DNA of 64,000 bases, taken from contig NZ_VUMD01000001.1 of the NCBI RefSeq assembly GCF_009696375.1, forward strand, positions 248,001 through 312,000, read 5' to 3'. This DNA is from Clostridium porci. GTDB taxonomy: Bacteria > Bacillota > Clostridia > Lachnospirales > Lachnospiraceae. Below the pieces are notes generated by a model that made no database searches, was not told where the DNA came from, and saw only the letters and a list, made by a program, of their open reading frames with translations. Each line of letters opens with the position of its first letter. The stretch's first letter is position 1. A program made the position numbers and the translations under genes. Below, piece by piece: positions 16,521-26,761 of this stretch.

Positions 16521-18032
16521 ATGGCAGAGCAGTACAGACTGGAAATGGTAGGGGTCAGCAAAACCTTCCCCGGCGTAAAGGCACTGGATGGAATCAACTT
16601 GAAAGTACGTCCCGGAACCGTTCATGCTCTGATGGGCGAGAACGGAGCAGGCAAATCAACGCTTATGAAATGCCTTTTCGGTATCTATAAAATGGATGAA
16701 GGACAGATCTTTATCGATGGAACAAAGGTGGACATCACCAATCCAGATGAAGCCCTTCATAAGGGGCTGGCGATGGTTCATCAGGAGCTACAGCCCATAC
16801 CCGAACGTTCCATAGCGGAAAATATGTATCTGGGCAGATACCCGGTGAAGGGTTTTGGCCCCTTTAAAATGGTAAACCACAAGGCCATGAACAGTGAGGC
16901 CGAAAAATGGCTGAAGGATGTAAAAATGAATTTCAATCCCAAGGCAAAGCTGGGAACATTATCAATCGGACAGATGCAGTCAGTGGAGATTGCAAAGGCA
17001 GTCAGCCAGAATGCCAGGCTGGTGATTCTGGACGAGCCGACCTCCTCACTGACTGATAATGAGGTGGAAGCCCTTTTCAGAATTATAAGGGACTTAAAGT
17101 CCAGAGGCGTTTCCATGATATACATCAGCCATAAGATGGCGGAGATCCGCCAGATTGCAGATGACATTACAATCATGCGTGACGGCACCTATGTAGGCTC
17201 CTGGAAAATAAAGGATATTTCGGATGATGAGATTGTAAAGCAGATGGTTGGCCGTGAGCTGACCAACGTATATCCCCCCAAGGGTGACTACAGAACGGAT
17301 GAAACTGTGCTTAAGGTAACGAAGCTTTGCAGTATTCATGAACGTTCCTTCCAGGACTGCTCCTTTGAACTGAAGCGGGGAGAGATTCTGGGCTTTGGCG
17401 GACTGGTAGGCGCCCAGAGGACAGAGCTTATGGAGGCAATCTTCGGCATGCGCCATATAGCCAGCGGGGAGATAGAAATCCTTGGCAAAAAGCGCGTCAT
17501 TAAGCAGCCCCGTGATGCCATTAATGACTCTGTGGGGATGATCACAGAGGACAGGCGGGGAACCGGTATTTTAGGCTGCCTGAGTATTGATGATAATACA
17601 GCGATTGCATCTTATAAGAACTATACCCATTTTGGCAAGATTAATAAAAAAGAAGTGGATGCGGTTGTAAAGGACAGCATTTCAAAATTAAGCATCAAGA
17701 CGCCAAGCGGCAAGACTCTGATACGATCCTTGTCGGGCGGTAACCAGCAGAAGGTTATTATAGCCAGATGGCTTGCCAACAATCCTGATATACTGATTAT
17801 GGATGAGCCTACTAGAGGTATTGATGTAGGAGCCAAATATGAAATTTACCAGATCATGATTGATCTTGTAAAGCAAGGAAAATCCATTATTATGATTTCA
17901 TCTGAAATGCCTGAGCTGATTGGTATGTCGAATCGGATTATCGTTATGTGCAACGGACATATTACAGGAGAGGTAGAAGATGAGGAAGCAACCCAGGAGA
18001 AGATTATGGCCTACGCAACTCAGTTCATCTAG
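16521..18032 (+). CDS. mglA: Galactose ABC transporter, duplicated ATPase
   Basis: A 503-residue sugar-import ATPase of the MglA/RbsA type with two ABC domains. The first has Walker A GENGAGKST, signature LSIGQMQSVEIAKA and Walker B LVILDEPTSSLT. The second has the degenerate Walker A seen in this family (GLVGAQRTEL), signature LSGGNQQKVIIARW and ILIMDEPTRGID. GAAAGGAG precedes the ATG. It energises MglC at the inner face of the membrane. Confidence 0.95.
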   Translation: MAEQYRLEMVGVSKTFPGVKALDGINLKVRPGTVHALMGENGAGKSTLMKCLFGIYKMDEGQIFIDGTKVDITNPDEALHKGLAMVHQELQPIPERSIAENMYLGRYPVKGFGPFKMVNHKAMNSEAEKWLKDVKMNFNPKAKLGTLSIGQMQSVEIAKAVSQNARLVILDEPTSSLTDNEVEALFRIIRDLKSRGVSMIYISHKMAEIRQIADDITIMRDGTYVGSWKIKDISDDEIVKQMVGRELTNVYPPKGDYRTDETVLKVTKLCSIHERSFQDCSFELKRGEILGFGGLVGAQRTELMEAIFGMRHIASGEIEILGKKRVIKQPRDAINDSVGMITEDRRGTGILGCLSIDDNTAIASYKNYTHFGKINKKEVDAVVKDSISKLSIKTPSGKTLIRSLSGGNQQKVIIARWLANNPDILIMDEPTRGIDVGAKYEIYQIMIDLVKQGKSIIMISSEMPELIGMSNRIIVMCNGHITGEVEDEEATQEKIMAYATQFI

Positions 18033-18071
18033 GGTAAGGCAACAAAGGATTTCAAACAGGAGGTTTAAGTC

Positions 18072-19070
18072 ATGACAGCTAAAAAATTTAATATAACAGA
18101 TTTTCTTATTAATAATGGTATTATCCTGGTGCTGGTGATATTGGCTATTATAACCGGTATTCTTCAGTCCACATTCTTTTCACCGGGCAACGCGATCAAT
18201 ATTGCTTTGAACGTGGCTCCCCGATTCATCATTGCCTGCGGCGTTTCAGGCTGCTTGATTACAAAGGGTACGGATCTTTCCGCAGGCCGTATGGTTGGCC
18301 TTGCCGCATGTATTGCAGGTACTCTTTTGCAGAAGCCTGACTTCAGCGGCAAGTTTTGGCCTAACCTGCCTGACTTTGGTATCTGGTGGGTATTTGCTGT
18401 GCTTGTAATCTGTGTTGTAATCTGCGGCCTGTTCGGACTCATTAATGGCCTTGTGGTTTCCTTCCTTCAGGTTCCTGCCTTCATTGGTACGCTGGGTATG
18501 CAGCTGATCGTATACGGGGTATGCCTTGTTTACACAGACGCTACTCCAATCGGCGGCTATCGTGCCGCTTATACAGAAGTGGCAAAGGGAAAGCTGTTTG
18601 GAGTGATTCCATATCTGTTTATCATTGCTTTGATTGTAGGAATTGTGATGTGGTTTGTATATAATAAAACCCCTCATGGAAAATATATGTACGCTATCGG
18701 CGGCAATGAGCAGGCTGCAGAGGTGTCCGGCGTTAACACCAAGAGAACTAAAATTGCTATCTATATCACAGCGGCAGCTCTTTATGCCCTGGGCGGATTT
18801 TTAGTGGGAGCAAAGTCAGGAGGATCTTCTGTTAATATGGGCCAGGGCTGGGAGCTGGAGGCCATTGCAGCCTGCACCATCGGCGGCGTATCTGTAAACG
18901 GTGGTATTGGCCGCATATCCGGCGTATTAATTGGTGTATTGGTGTTCGAAATACTGAAAACCTGCCTCCAATACTTAGGAGTTGACACCAACTATCAGTA
19001 CATAGCCCAAGGCATTGTTATTGTGGTAGCGATCGCTCTGGATATTCGGAAATATATAGCAAAGAAGTGA
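18072..19070 (+). CDS. mglC: Galactose ABC transporter permease
   Basis: A 332-residue membrane permease of the BPD_transp_2 family. It has many hydrophobic helices, the segment GTDLSAGRMVGL near the N-terminus, and the EAA-like region EVSGVNTKRTKIAIY where the ATPase docks. The NQYIAQG-type end (YQYIAQGIVIVVAIALD) is typical of MglC. CAGGAGG precedes the ATG. Its stop overlaps the start of a small gene. Confidence 0.95.
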   Translation: MTAKKFNITDFLINNGIILVLVILAIITGILQSTFFSPGNAINIALNVAPRFIIACGVSGCLITKGTDLSAGRMVGLAACIAGTLLQKPDFSGKFWPNLPDFGIWWVFAVLVICVVICGLFGLINGLVVSFLQVPAFIGTLGMQLIVYGVCLVYTDATPIGGYRAAYTEVAKGKLFGVIPYLFIIALIVGIVMWFVYNKTPHGKYMYAIGGNEQAAEVSGVNTKRTKIAIYITAAALYALGGFLVGAKSGGSSVNMGQGWELEAIAACTIGGVSVNGGIGRISGVLIGVLVFEILKTCLQYLGVDTNYQYIAQGIVIVVAIALDIRKYIAKK

Positions 19071-19315
19071 TGCTTATGGATAAGGAGAAGGAAGCTGCCG
19101 TACCGGAGAATAAGCCTTATAAAAGAGCTGTGGAGCAGCCGGAGGAAGAAATGCGCAGTCTGGAAGAGGAAAGACAGCTGCTTAACAAGCTTCCCCTGAA
19201 AGAGCGCCTGTATGAGCATATTCATGTATCGGTCAGAACCATGGATAGGATCATAGGCTGCCTATGCACCCTGCTTGTACTGGTTATTATTCTGGGAATG
19301 ATAAAAGGAAAGTAA
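19070..19315 (+). CDS. Small tail-anchored protein of the mgl operon
   Basis: An 81-residue protein whose start ATG overlaps the mglC stop (TGATG); another ATG at 19076 is possible. The first 55 residues are highly charged and helical (PEEEMRSLEEERQLL). One C-terminal transmembrane helix follows (about residues 60-78, IIGCLCTLLVLVIILGMI), ending in KGK, so the protein should face the cytoplasm. I do not recognise a named family. The position, coupled to the permease and before a strong terminator, suggests a role in assembling or regulating the transporter. That role is inference. Confidence 0.7.
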   Translation: MLMDKEKEAAVPENKPYKRAVEQPEEEMRSLEEERQLLNKLPLKERLYEHIHVSVRTMDRIIGCLCTLLVLVIILGMIKGK

Positions 19316-19346
19316 TTTTGCAGACAAATTGAACATAAGCTGTATA

Positions 19347-19397
19347 CCCTGCTGTCAGGCATAGAACCATTTGGGCCTGACAGCAGGGTGCTTTTTT
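19347..19397 (+). terminator. Rho-independent terminator of the mgl operon
   Basis: A perfect 14-bp stem (CCCTGCTGTCAGGC with GCCTGACAGCAGGG) and a 14-base loop, then TGC and six Ts. It ends the mgl operon just before the convergent CYTH gene. Confidence 0.9.
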
Positions 19398-19410
19398 GCT
19401 GATTCCTATG

Positions 19411-19899
19411 TTACAAAGGAAACTGCTGTGAAGCTGCTCCAATCCCTCCATTGCCGCAAGCCAGCCGGCTGTTTTGATATTCTCCCGAAAAAGTAACATC
19501 ATCTCCAAACCATTCAGGTGGTATAAAAGCCATAGCCTCTTCCTCCGAAGAAAATTCTACTTCAGCCAACATAAGGCCCTGATAAGCTCCTTCAAAAACG
19601 TCCAGTTCAATCACAAGCGATCCGTATCCCTCTGCAGGCAGAAGATATCTGGTTTTTGTCAATATTCTGCCGTCTGCTTTATCCAGAAGATGGTAATAAG
19701 CCTGTTGATCCAAGGGCAGGTTGTATTCTTCCCTGGACAAAAGGCCTTCGCCCTTATAGGTCAGGTAATATTCCTCATCCTGCCTGCGGACGCGCACTAC
19801 AGGGCGGGTGCACAGGTACGCCTGCTCAATATGACGGCAGGGAAAGGCCTCATAGCCTTCGGGCATTTGTTTTATCAGGAATTTCCGTTCAATTTCCAT
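19411..19899 (-). CDS. CYTH domain protein (ThTPase / inorganic triphosphatase-like)
   Basis: A 162-residue single-domain protein. It starts with MEIERKFLI, the ExExK signature that binds the triphosphate and metal in CYTH enzymes. Later conserved parts are VRVRRQDEEYYLTYKG, LTKTRYLLP and IELDVFEGAYQGLMLAEVEF, with alternating charged residues lining the tunnel. GGAGG precedes the ATG at good spacing on the minus strand. Members hydrolyse tripolyphosphate or thiamine triphosphate; the substrate here cannot be read. It stands alone. Confidence 0.88.
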   Translation of the reverse strand: MEIERKFLIKQMPEGYEAFPCRHIEQAYLCTRPVVRVRRQDEEYYLTYKGEGLLSREEYNLPLDQQAYYHLLDKADGRILTKTRYLLPAEGYGSLVIELDVFEGAYQGLMLAEVEFSSEEEAMAFIPPEWFGDDVTFSGEYQNSRLACGNGGIGAASQQFPL

Positions 19900-20142
19900 A
19901 TGAGTGTCCTCCGATTCATGTATACATAATGCAATTAGCAGATTTTACTAAGGATCTTTATGTTTTCCATTTTATTATCATACCATTTATCACTTTTCAG
20001 GAAAAGACTTAAATGTTAAAATAAGCGCAGTACGCTTAGAGAAAGCTGAATATTGACTGGTTCTGCCGGGGCGCCGGAACCAAAATAGGACAGGTCCATC
20101 CAATGTTCGGACATATTCAAAAGGTAAGAAAGGGAGAAAATC

Positions 20143-20697
20143 ATGGCAAAGGTTTATGCGTTTTTAGCGGAAGGACTGGAGGAAGTGGAGTGTCTTGCTG
20201 TAGTGGATGTGCTCCGCCGCTCCGGGATTGATGTCACAATGGTCTCCGTTACAGGGACAAAGGAAATTACGGGCTCCCATGGAATCAGGCTAAAGGCTGA
20301 CGCCCTGCTCGGTGAGATAAATATGGATAAGGCTGACCTGCTGTTTTTGCCTGGCGGCATGCCGGGAACAGAAAATTTAAAGGCATGCGGGGAATTAACA
20401 GCTGCCGTTGAGAAGGCCAACAGACAGGGAAGAAGAGTGGCGGCTATCTGTGCGGCTCCTAGTATTCTTGGCTTCCTGGGACTATTAAAGGGCAGAACTG
20501 CTACCTGCTATCCTGGCTTTGAGGATCAGCTGAAAGGCGCTTCCTGTACCAGCCAGGGTGTTATCACAGACGGCAACATTACCACGGCCAGGGGCCTGGG
20601 ATATGCTCTAGCCCTTGGCATTGAATTAATCCGCCTTCTTCAGGGGCCTCAGCAGGCTCAGAACATAGCTTCGTCAATTCAATATAATCAGGGGTGA
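20143..20697 (+). CDS. DJ-1/PfpI family protein (YajL-like)
   Basis: A 184-residue protein of the DJ-1 family. It has AEGLEEVECLAVVDVLRR near the start with the conserved glutamate, DLLFLPGGMPG in the middle, and the nucleophile elbow AAICAAPSILG with the reactive cysteine near residue 105. ITTARGLGYALALGIELI close to the end is also typical. Members act as covalent chaperones, glyoxalases or deglycases; which applies here is not decided by sequence. AAGAAAGGGAG lies before the ATG. It is followed by a clear hairpin terminator. Confidence 0.92.
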   Translation: MAKVYAFLAEGLEEVECLAVVDVLRRSGIDVTMVSVTGTKEITGSHGIRLKADALLGEINMDKADLLFLPGGMPGTENLKACGELTAAVEKANRQGRRVAAICAAPSILGFLGLLKGRTATCYPGFEDQLKGASCTSQGVITDGNITTARGLGYALALGIELIRLLQGPQQAQNIASSIQYNQG

Positions 20698-20741
20698 TGC
20701 TGTCACTCTAAGAGCCTGCCTCCATCCCAGCTGTGATTTGC

Positions 20742-20789
20742 GCAAAAAAGGCCAAACTTCTTTACTACAGGGAGTCCTGGCCTTTTTGC
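20742..20789 (+). terminator. Terminator after the DJ-1 gene
   Basis: GCAAAAAAGGCCA pairs with TGGCCTTTTTGC around a 23-base loop, with A-rich and T-rich arms, so it could work in both directions. It separates the DJ-1 gene from the tig promoter. Confidence 0.75.
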
Positions 20790-20841
20790 AGCTTGAAAAT
20801 CCGGGTTATAAGGCCTGTCAGATGAAAATCTGAAAAAATGC

Positions 20842-20870
20842 TGGTGTTTTTAAAATGTGCATGCTATAAT
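20842..20870 (+). promoter_or_regulatory. Putative extended -10 promoter of tig
   Basis: TGCTATAAT (TG at 20862-20863, TATAAT at 20865-20870) is an extended -10 element. The -35 at 17 bases (TGGTGT) is weak, as often in extended -10 promoters. It lies 71 bases before tig. Confidence 0.5.
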
Positions 20871-20940
20871 GGTACATTGAAGTGTACCGCCCTCATGGTT
20901 ATGGGCGAATCACATATATTTTAAGGAGGAACCCGTAAAA

Positions 20941-22227
20941 ATGAGTGTACAAGTAGAAAAATTAGAAAAGAACATGGCCAAACTGACGATAGAAGTAAGC
21001 GCGGAGCAGTTTCAGGATGCTGTGAAAAAGGCCTTCAATAAGAACAAAAATAAGTTCAGTATTCCAGGCTTCCGTAAGGGCAAAGCGCCTCAGGCTATGA
21101 TTGAGAAGATGTATGGCGAGGGCATTTTCTTTGAGGATGCTGCGGACGAGGCCATTAATGAAACCTGCATGGCAGCTATGAATGAGAGCGGACTGGAGAT
21201 CGTTTCCAGACCGGAGGTTTCCATCGAGCAGATCGGAAAAGACAAGCCATTTGTTTATACTGCTCTTGTAGCCGTAAGGCCGGAGGTTGTTCTGGGTGAG
21301 TACAAGGGCATTGAGGTTGAGAGAGCCGACGCTTCTGTAAGTGCTGAGGATGTGGAGGCTGAGCTTAAGAGAGTACAGGAGCAGAATGCCAGATTGATCA
21401 CCGTAGAGGACAGACCAGTTGCTAACGGCGACCAGACGGTAATTGACTTCGAGGGATTTGTTGACGGCAAGGGATTTGACGGTGGAAAAGCGGAGGATTA
21501 CGGGCTGACCATCGGATCTCATTCCTTTATTGATACCTTTGAGGAGCAGCTTATTGGCAAACAGATCGGTGAGGAGTGCGAGGTAAACGTGACCTTCCCT
21601 AAGGAGTACCATGCTCCTGGTCTGGCCGGAAAGCCGGCTATGTTTAAGGTAACTGTTAAGGAGATCAAGGTTAAGGAGCTGCCGGAGCTCAATGACGAGT
21701 TTGCGGAGGAAGTGTCTGACTTTGATACACTGGAGGAGTACAAGAAGGACATTGAGGCAAAGATCGCTGAGAGAAAGCAAAAGGAAGCTGCCACAGAGAA
21801 TGAGAACCGAGTGCTTGATAAGGTGGTGGCTAATGCTGCGATGGAAATTCCTGAGAGGATGATTGACGGCCAGATCGACAATATGATTCAGGAGACAGCC
21901 CGCCGTATGCAGAGCCAGGGCCTTTCCATGGATATGTACATGAAGTACACGGGCATGACAATGGAAACCATGAGAGAGCAGATGAAGCCCCAGGCTCTTA
22001 AACGGATTCAGACTAGATTGGTATTGGAAGAAGTGGTTAAGGCAGAGAATATTCAGGCCTCTGACGAGAAAGTGGAGGAAGAATTGGCTAAGATGGCGGC
22101 CGCATACCAGATGGAGGCTGATAAGTTAAAAGAGTATATGACAGAAAAGGAAAGAAACCAGATAAAGGAGGATCTAGCTGTTCAGGAGGCGGTTGATTTC
22201 CTGGTAGCAGAGTCCAAGCTGGTGTAA
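20941..22227 (+). CDS. tig: Trigger factor
   Basis: A 428-residue ribosome-associated chaperone and prolyl isomerase. The N-terminal domain carries IPGFRKGKAPQ, the loop that docks on ribosomal protein L23. An FKBP-type isomerase domain follows (about residues 155-240, with DFEGFVDGKGFDGGKAEDYGL shared out along it), then a long helical C-terminal domain. Length is normal. AAGGAGGAACCC precedes the ATG. It heads a block with clpP, clpX and lon, a common order in Firmicutes. Confidence 0.97.
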   Translation: MSVQVEKLEKNMAKLTIEVSAEQFQDAVKKAFNKNKNKFSIPGFRKGKAPQAMIEKMYGEGIFFEDAADEAINETCMAAMNESGLEIVSRPEVSIEQIGKDKPFVYTALVAVRPEVVLGEYKGIEVERADASVSAEDVEAELKRVQEQNARLITVEDRPVANGDQTVIDFEGFVDGKGFDGGKAEDYGLTIGSHSFIDTFEEQLIGKQIGEECEVNVTFPKEYHAPGLAGKPAMFKVTVKEIKVKELPELNDEFAEEVSDFDTLEEYKKDIEAKIAERKQKEAATENENRVLDKVVANAAMEIPERMIDGQIDNMIQETARRMQSQGLSMDMYMKYTGMTMETMREQMKPQALKRIQTRLVLEEVVKAENIQASDEKVEEELAKMAAAYQMEADKLKEYMTEKERNQIKEDLAVQEAVDFLVAESKLV

Positions 22228-22325
22228 AGCACAAATGACAGGGGGGATTCTTAGGCCGGTGAAACCTGCTGTGGATCTCCCTGGCTGCTATAAAAGAATC
22301 CAACATTGAACAGGAGGATATGGAT

Positions 22326-22907
22326 ATGAGCTTAGTACCTTACGTCATTGAGCAGACCAGCCGCGGAGAGCGGTCTTACGATATCTACTCCAGACTTTTA
22401 AAAGAAAGAATCATTTTTCTGGGAGAAGATGTAAATGACGTGTCTGCAAGCCTTATTGTGGCACAGCTTTTGTTTCTGGAATCTGAGGACCCGGGAAAGG
22501 ATATCAATTTGTATATTAACAGCCCAGGGGGTTCTGTTTCGGCAGGCTTTGCGATTTATGACACGATGAAATATATCAAGTGTGATGTGTCAACTATCTG
22601 CATTGGCATGGCAGCCAGCATGGGAGCGTTTCTCCTTTCAGGAGGAACTAAGGGCAAGCGCTTTGCGCTGCCCAATGCGGAAATCATGATTCACCAGCCC
22701 TCTGGAGGAGCCAAGGGGCAGGCTACGGAGATTAAGATTGTAGCTGAGAATATTTTAAAGACCAGGCAGAAGCTGAATGAGATTCTGGCAGCCAATACAG
22801 GACGGCCTTTGGAGCAGATTGAGAGGGATACGGAGAGGGACAATTACATGTCTGCAGCTGAGGCAAAGGAATACGGACTGATTGATGATATTCTAACACA
22901 TCACTAG
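22326..22907 (+). CDS. clpP: ATP-dependent Clp protease, proteolytic subunit
   Basis: A 193-residue serine peptidase that forms the double seven-fold ring used by ClpX and ClpC. Catalytic Ser98 (GMAASMGAF) and His123 (MIHQPSGG) lie at the usual positions, and the aspartate is in ERDNYMSA near 170. I place the start at the second ATG (22326), which has AGGAGG eight bases before it; the ATG at 22320 is only two bases from that site and is too close. The N-terminus [16 protein letters not shown] is then the usual one, including the propeptide region. Confidence 0.97.
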   Translation: MSLVPYVIEQTSRGERSYDIYSRLLKERIIFLGEDVNDVSASLIVAQLLFLESEDPGKDINLYINSPGGSVSAGFAIYDTMKYIKCDVSTICIGMAASMGAFLLSGGTKGKRFALPNAEIMIHQPSGGAKGQATEIKIVAENILKTRQKLNEILAANTGRPLEQIERDTERDNYMSAAEAKEYGLIDDILTHH

Positions 22908-22958
22908 GGAACTGCTTCATAAGATAGATAAGTAAGGATATGAAAGGTTAGGTATATT

Positions 22959-24278
22959 ATGCCAATGAGACCAGATGACACGATTCGCTGCTCCTTTTGC
23001 GGAAGGACCCAGGAACAGGTACGGAAGATGATTGCCGGTGCAGGCAACAACAATGTATATATCTGTGATGAGTGTATAGAGCTTTGTTCAGAGATTTTGG
23101 AGGAGGAGCTGGAGGGGCAGGAGGATGAGCCGTCACCTTCTGTTCAGGACATCCGTCTGCTGAAGCCGAAGGAGATTAAGGCATTTCTTGACGAATACAT
23201 CATAGGCCAGGATGAGGCAAAGAAAGTGCTGTCAGTGGCAGTCTATAATCACTATAAGAGAGTAACCTCCCTGCAGACCATGGATGTGGATGTGCAAAAG
23301 AGCAATATCCTTATGTTAGGTCCCACAGGCTCAGGCAAGACATATCTGGCCCAGACGCTGGCTAAGATTCTTAACGTGCCTTTCGCGATTGCGGACGCTA
23401 CGGCATTGACGGAGGCAGGCTATGTAGGCGAGGATGTGGAGAACATTTTGCTGAAGCTAATCCAGGCGGCTGATTATGACATTGCCCGTGCGGAGTATGG
23501 CATTATATATATTGATGAGATTGACAAAATTACAAAGAAGTCTGAAAATGTTTCTATTACCAGGGATGTATCGGGGGAGGGAGTGCAGCAGGCTCTCCTT
23601 AAGATACTGGAGGGAACGGTTGCAAGCGTTCCTCCTCAGGGAGGGAGGAAGCATCCCCATCAGGAGCTGCTTCAGATAGACACTACCAATATCCTGTTTA
23701 TCTGCGGCGGCGCCTTTGACGGGCTGGAAAAAATTGTGGAGCAGAGAATTGGCGCAGGCTCCATTGGCTTTAACGCAGAGGTATCCAACAAAAACGATCT
23801 GGATATTGATGAGCTTTTAAGGAAGGTTGAGCCAAAGGATTTAACCAAATTCGGACTGATTCCTGAATTTATCGGACGTGTGCCTGTTATGGTTTCTTTG
23901 CAGTCGCTGACGGGAGAAGCTATGGTGCGGATTCTCTCCGAGCCCAAGAATGCCCTCAGCAAGCAGTACCAGAAGCTGTTTGAACTGGACAATGTAAAGC
24001 TGGAGTTTACTAAGGACGCCTTGGAGGAAATCGCAAAGCGGGCAGTTGACCGTAAGATTGGTGCCAGAGGACTCCGCTCTATTTTGGAGTCTGTGATGAT
24101 GGATTTGATGTATGAGATTCCCTCGGATGATACCATCGGAATCTGCACCATTACCGGGGATGTGGTGAGAGGAACCGGAACGCCGGAGCTGGTATACCGC
24201 GATATGCCTCCTGCGTCTGCCCGGAAGCCCCTTGCTGACCGCCTGCGCGGGGAGGGAAAAACAGGAGAGATTGCATAA
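22959..24278 (+). CDS. clpX: ATP-dependent Clp protease, ATP-binding subunit ClpX
   Basis: A 439-residue AAA+ unfoldase. The N-terminal zinc-binding domain has CSFCGRTQ and CDECIELC. The ATPase domain has Walker [13 protein letters not shown], pore motif AGYVGEDVE and Walker [11 protein letters not shown]. The IGF-type loop that docks on ClpP is present in [11 protein letters not shown]. It follows clpP by 51 bases. The ribosome binding site (AAAGG) is modest. Confidence 0.97.
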   Translation: MPMRPDDTIRCSFCGRTQEQVRKMIAGAGNNNVYICDECIELCSEILEEELEGQEDEPSPSVQDIRLLKPKEIKAFLDEYIIGQDEAKKVLSVAVYNHYKRVTSLQTMDVDVQKSNILMLGPTGSGKTYLAQTLAKILNVPFAIADATALTEAGYVGEDVENILLKLIQAADYDIARAEYGIIYIDEIDKITKKSENVSITRDVSGEGVQQALLKILEGTVASVPPQGGRKHPHQELLQIDTTNILFICGGAFDGLEKIVEQRIGAGSIGFNAEVSNKNDLDIDELLRKVEPKDLTKFGLIPEFIGRVPVMVSLQSLTGEAMVRILSEPKNALSKQYQKLFELDNVKLEFTKDALEEIAKRAVDRKIGARGLRSILESVMMDLMYEIPSDDTIGICTITGDVVRGTGTPELVYRDMPPASARKPLADRLRGEGKTGEIA

Positions 24279-24313
24279 GCGGCATCTTTCAGTGACAATT
24301 TAGAGAAAACACA

Positions 24314-24385
24314 GGGCTGCTGCCAACCAGATATGCCCCGGACGTTTCGGCCTTAACACGTCCGGCACCTGTTTTGCAGCGGCCC
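24314..24385 (+). other. Nested hairpin between clpX and lon
   Basis: The outer arms GGGCTGCTGC (24314-24323) and GCAGCGGCCC (24376-24385) pair with one G-U. A perfect inner 8-bp stem, CCGGACGT with ACGTCCGG, lies at 24338-24345 and 24358-24365. Only three Ts follow, so termination would be weak. It could be an attenuator or a processing or stability element. Confidence 0.5.
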
Positions 24386-24422
24386 TTTGAATGTTTTGAA
24401 ATACAAGAGGTGAAGTTTAAGT

Positions 24423-26750
24423 ATGGGTGAACAAGTGATAACGATACCGGTGGTGGCCCTAAGAGGACTTACGGTGCTTCCGGGAATGATTCTGCACTTT
24501 GATGTAAACCGGCAGAAATCAGTGGCTGCGGTAGAGCAGGCAATGATGGGAGAACAAAAGCTGTTCTTGGTGTCCCAGCGCCAGCCGGAAATTGTGGAGC
24601 CTGAGCTTTCTGATCTGTATCAGGTGGGGACAATCGCAGTTGTAAAACAGCTGGTCAAGCTCCCAGGAAAGGTAGTCCGTGTACTGGTGGAGGGGTTGGA
24701 ACGGGGGGAGCTGCTCAGACTATCTGAAGAGGAACCGGCCCTTGTCGGAGAAATCGGCTCTCTGGAATTGGATGAGGAGAATTTGGATCATCTGACCCAG
24801 GAAGCAATGCTGCGAATTGTAAAGGATAAGCTGGAAGAGTATGGAGGCGTAAATCCTAAGATTACGAAGGAAATTCTTCCCAATCTGATGACAGTAGGCA
24901 GTCTAAGTGAGATCTTGGATCAGGTATCCATACAGCTTCCATGGGATTATACCATCCGCCAGACTGTTCTGGAGAGCAGCTCCTTATCTGTCAAGTATGA
25001 GGTGGTGATGCATACCCTTCTGGCTGAGATGGAGATATACAGGATCAAGAAAGAATTTCAGGAGAAGGTAAAGGCGGATATTGATCAGAATCAGAAGGAA
25101 TACGTTCTTCGGGAGCAGATGAAGGTAATACGTCAGGAGCTGGGGGAGGACAATCCTCTGTCGGATTCGGACGAATATTTAAAGCGCTTGGAGGCTGCAA
25201 AGGCAGACAAGGAGGTAAAGGAGAAGCTTAAGAAGGAAATTAAGCGGTTTTCTACCATGCCATCCGGGAGTCAGGAGGCCAATGTGCTGCGTACCTATAT
25301 TGAGATTCTTCTGGAACTTCCCTGGAGAAAGTGCTCCAAGGATAATGATGATATCAAGCATGCTGAAACAATTTTGAATGAGGACCACTATGGCCTTGAG
25401 CAGGTGAAGGAAAGAATTTTGGAATATCTTGCTGTGCGGGCGCTGACGAAGAAGGGAGTCAGCCCGATTATCTGTCTGGTAGGCCCGCCGGGAACAGGAA
25501 AGACCTCCATCGCCCGTTCTGTAGCCCGAGCGCTGAATAAAAAGTATGTGCGGATCAGCCTTGGCGGCGTTCGGGACGAGGCTGAGATTCGGGGACACAG
25601 AAAGACCTATGTGGGAGCCATGCCCGGCCGTATTGCAGAGGGCATGAGACAGGCCGGAGTCAGCAATCCTCTGATGCTGCTGGATGAGATAGACAAGGTC
25701 AGCAGTGATTACAAGGGAGATGCTTTCTCGGCCCTTCTGGAGGTACTGGATGGGGAGCAGAATGTAAAGTTCAGGGATCACTATGTAGAGGTTCCCATTG
25801 ATTTGTCTCAGGTGCTGTTTATCGCTACTGCCAATACCACACAGACCATACCAGGGCCTTTGTTGGATCGAATGGAGCTGATTGAAGTGAACAGCTATAC
25901 GGAGAATGAAAAGCTCCATATCGCAAAAGACTATCTGGTAGGTAAGCAGCTGGAGAAAAACGGTTTAAAGACCGGACAGCTTTCCTTTTCTGACAAAAGC
26001 CTGGAGAAAATCATCCATAATTATACCAGGGAGGCGGGAGTCCGCAATCTGGAGCGTCGGATTGGGGATATATGCAGAAAGGCAGCAAGAAAGTTTCTTG
26101 AGGATGAGAAACGCTCCATTAAGATAACGGAGAACAATCTGGAAAAATACCTGGGAAAAGAGAAGATAACCTTTGCGAATGCCAACGAAGAGGATCAGAT
26201 AGGAATCGTACGTGGCCTGGCCTGGACCAGCGTAGGAGGAGATACCCTGCAGATCGAGGTAAATGTAATGCCTGGGAAGGGAAAGCTCCTGCTGACCGGG
26301 CAGCTTGGAGATGTGATGAAGGAGTCGGCCCAGACAGCCCTCAGCTATGTCCGCTCGGTGTGCCCCCTCTATGGCATAGATGATGATTATTTTGAAAAGC
26401 ACGATCTTCATATTCATATTCCGGAGGGGGCAGTACCAAAGGATGGCCCTTCTGCTGGTATTACCATGGCTACGGCTATGCTATCCGCAGTCACTGAGAA
26501 GCCTGTTCTTGCTAAGGTAGCAATGACAGGAGAGATTACCTTAAGAGGCCGGGTGCTTCCCATCGGAGGCCTGAAGGAGAAGATTTTGGCTGCCAAGATG
26601 GCACATATTGAAAAGGTGCTGGTACCGGATAAGAACCGGCCGGATATAGAGGAGCTTTCAGCTGAAATTACAAAGGGACTGTCGATTGTTCAAGTGAATA
26701 CGATGGCGGATGTGTTAAGAGAAGCATTGGTTCCGGAAGACGGGACATAA
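24423..26750 (+). CDS. lon: ATP-dependent protease Lon (LonA)
   Basis: A 775-residue AAA+ serine protease. Domains in order: N-terminal substrate-binding LON domain (about residues 1-200), coiled region, ATPase with Walker [14 protein letters not shown] and Walker [10 protein letters not shown], and C-terminal protease. The catalytic serine lies in [15 protein letters not shown] and the lysine in [16 protein letters not shown]. There is no transmembrane insertion, so it is the soluble LonA type. It ends 11 bases before ysxC. Confidence 0.97.
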   Translation: MGEQVITIPVVALRGLTVLPGMILHFDVNRQKSVAAVEQAMMGEQKLFLVSQRQPEIVEPELSDLYQVGTIAVVKQLVKLPGKVVRVLVEGLERGELLRLSEEEPALVGEIGSLELDEENLDHLTQEAMLRIVKDKLEEYGGVNPKITKEILPNLMTVGSLSEILDQVSIQLPWDYTIRQTVLESSSLSVKYEVVMHTLLAEMEIYRIKKEFQEKVKADIDQNQKEYVLREQMKVIRQELGEDNPLSDSDEYLKRLEAAKADKEVKEKLKKEIKRFSTMPSGSQEANVLRTYIEILLELPWRKCSKDNDDIKHAETILNEDHYGLEQVKERILEYLAVRALTKKGVSPIICLVGPPGTGKTSIARSVARALNKKYVRISLGGVRDEAEIRGHRKTYVGAMPGRIAEGMRQAGVSNPLMLLDEIDKVSSDYKGDAFSALLEVLDGEQNVKFRDHYVEVPIDLSQVLFIATANTTQTIPGPLLDRMELIEVNSYTENEKLHIAKDYLVGKQLEKNGLKTGQLSFSDKSLEKIIHNYTREAGVRNLERRIGDICRKAARKFLEDEKRSIKITENNLEKYLGKEKITFANANEEDQIGIVRGLAWTSVGGDTLQIEVNVMPGKGKLLLTGQLGDVMKESAQTALSYVRSVCPLYGIDDDYFEKHDLHIHIPEGAVPKDGPSAGITMATAMLSAVTEKPVLAKVAMTGEITLRGRVLPIGGLKEKILAAKMAHIEKVLVPDKNRPDIEELSAEITKGLSIVQVNTMADVLREALVPEDGT

Positions 26751-26761
26751 AGGAGTGCAGG

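Noticed and set aside
20962-21780. A 272-codon minus-strand frame inside tig
   Set aside because: Complete overlap with a clear trigger factor gene and no protein-like features.
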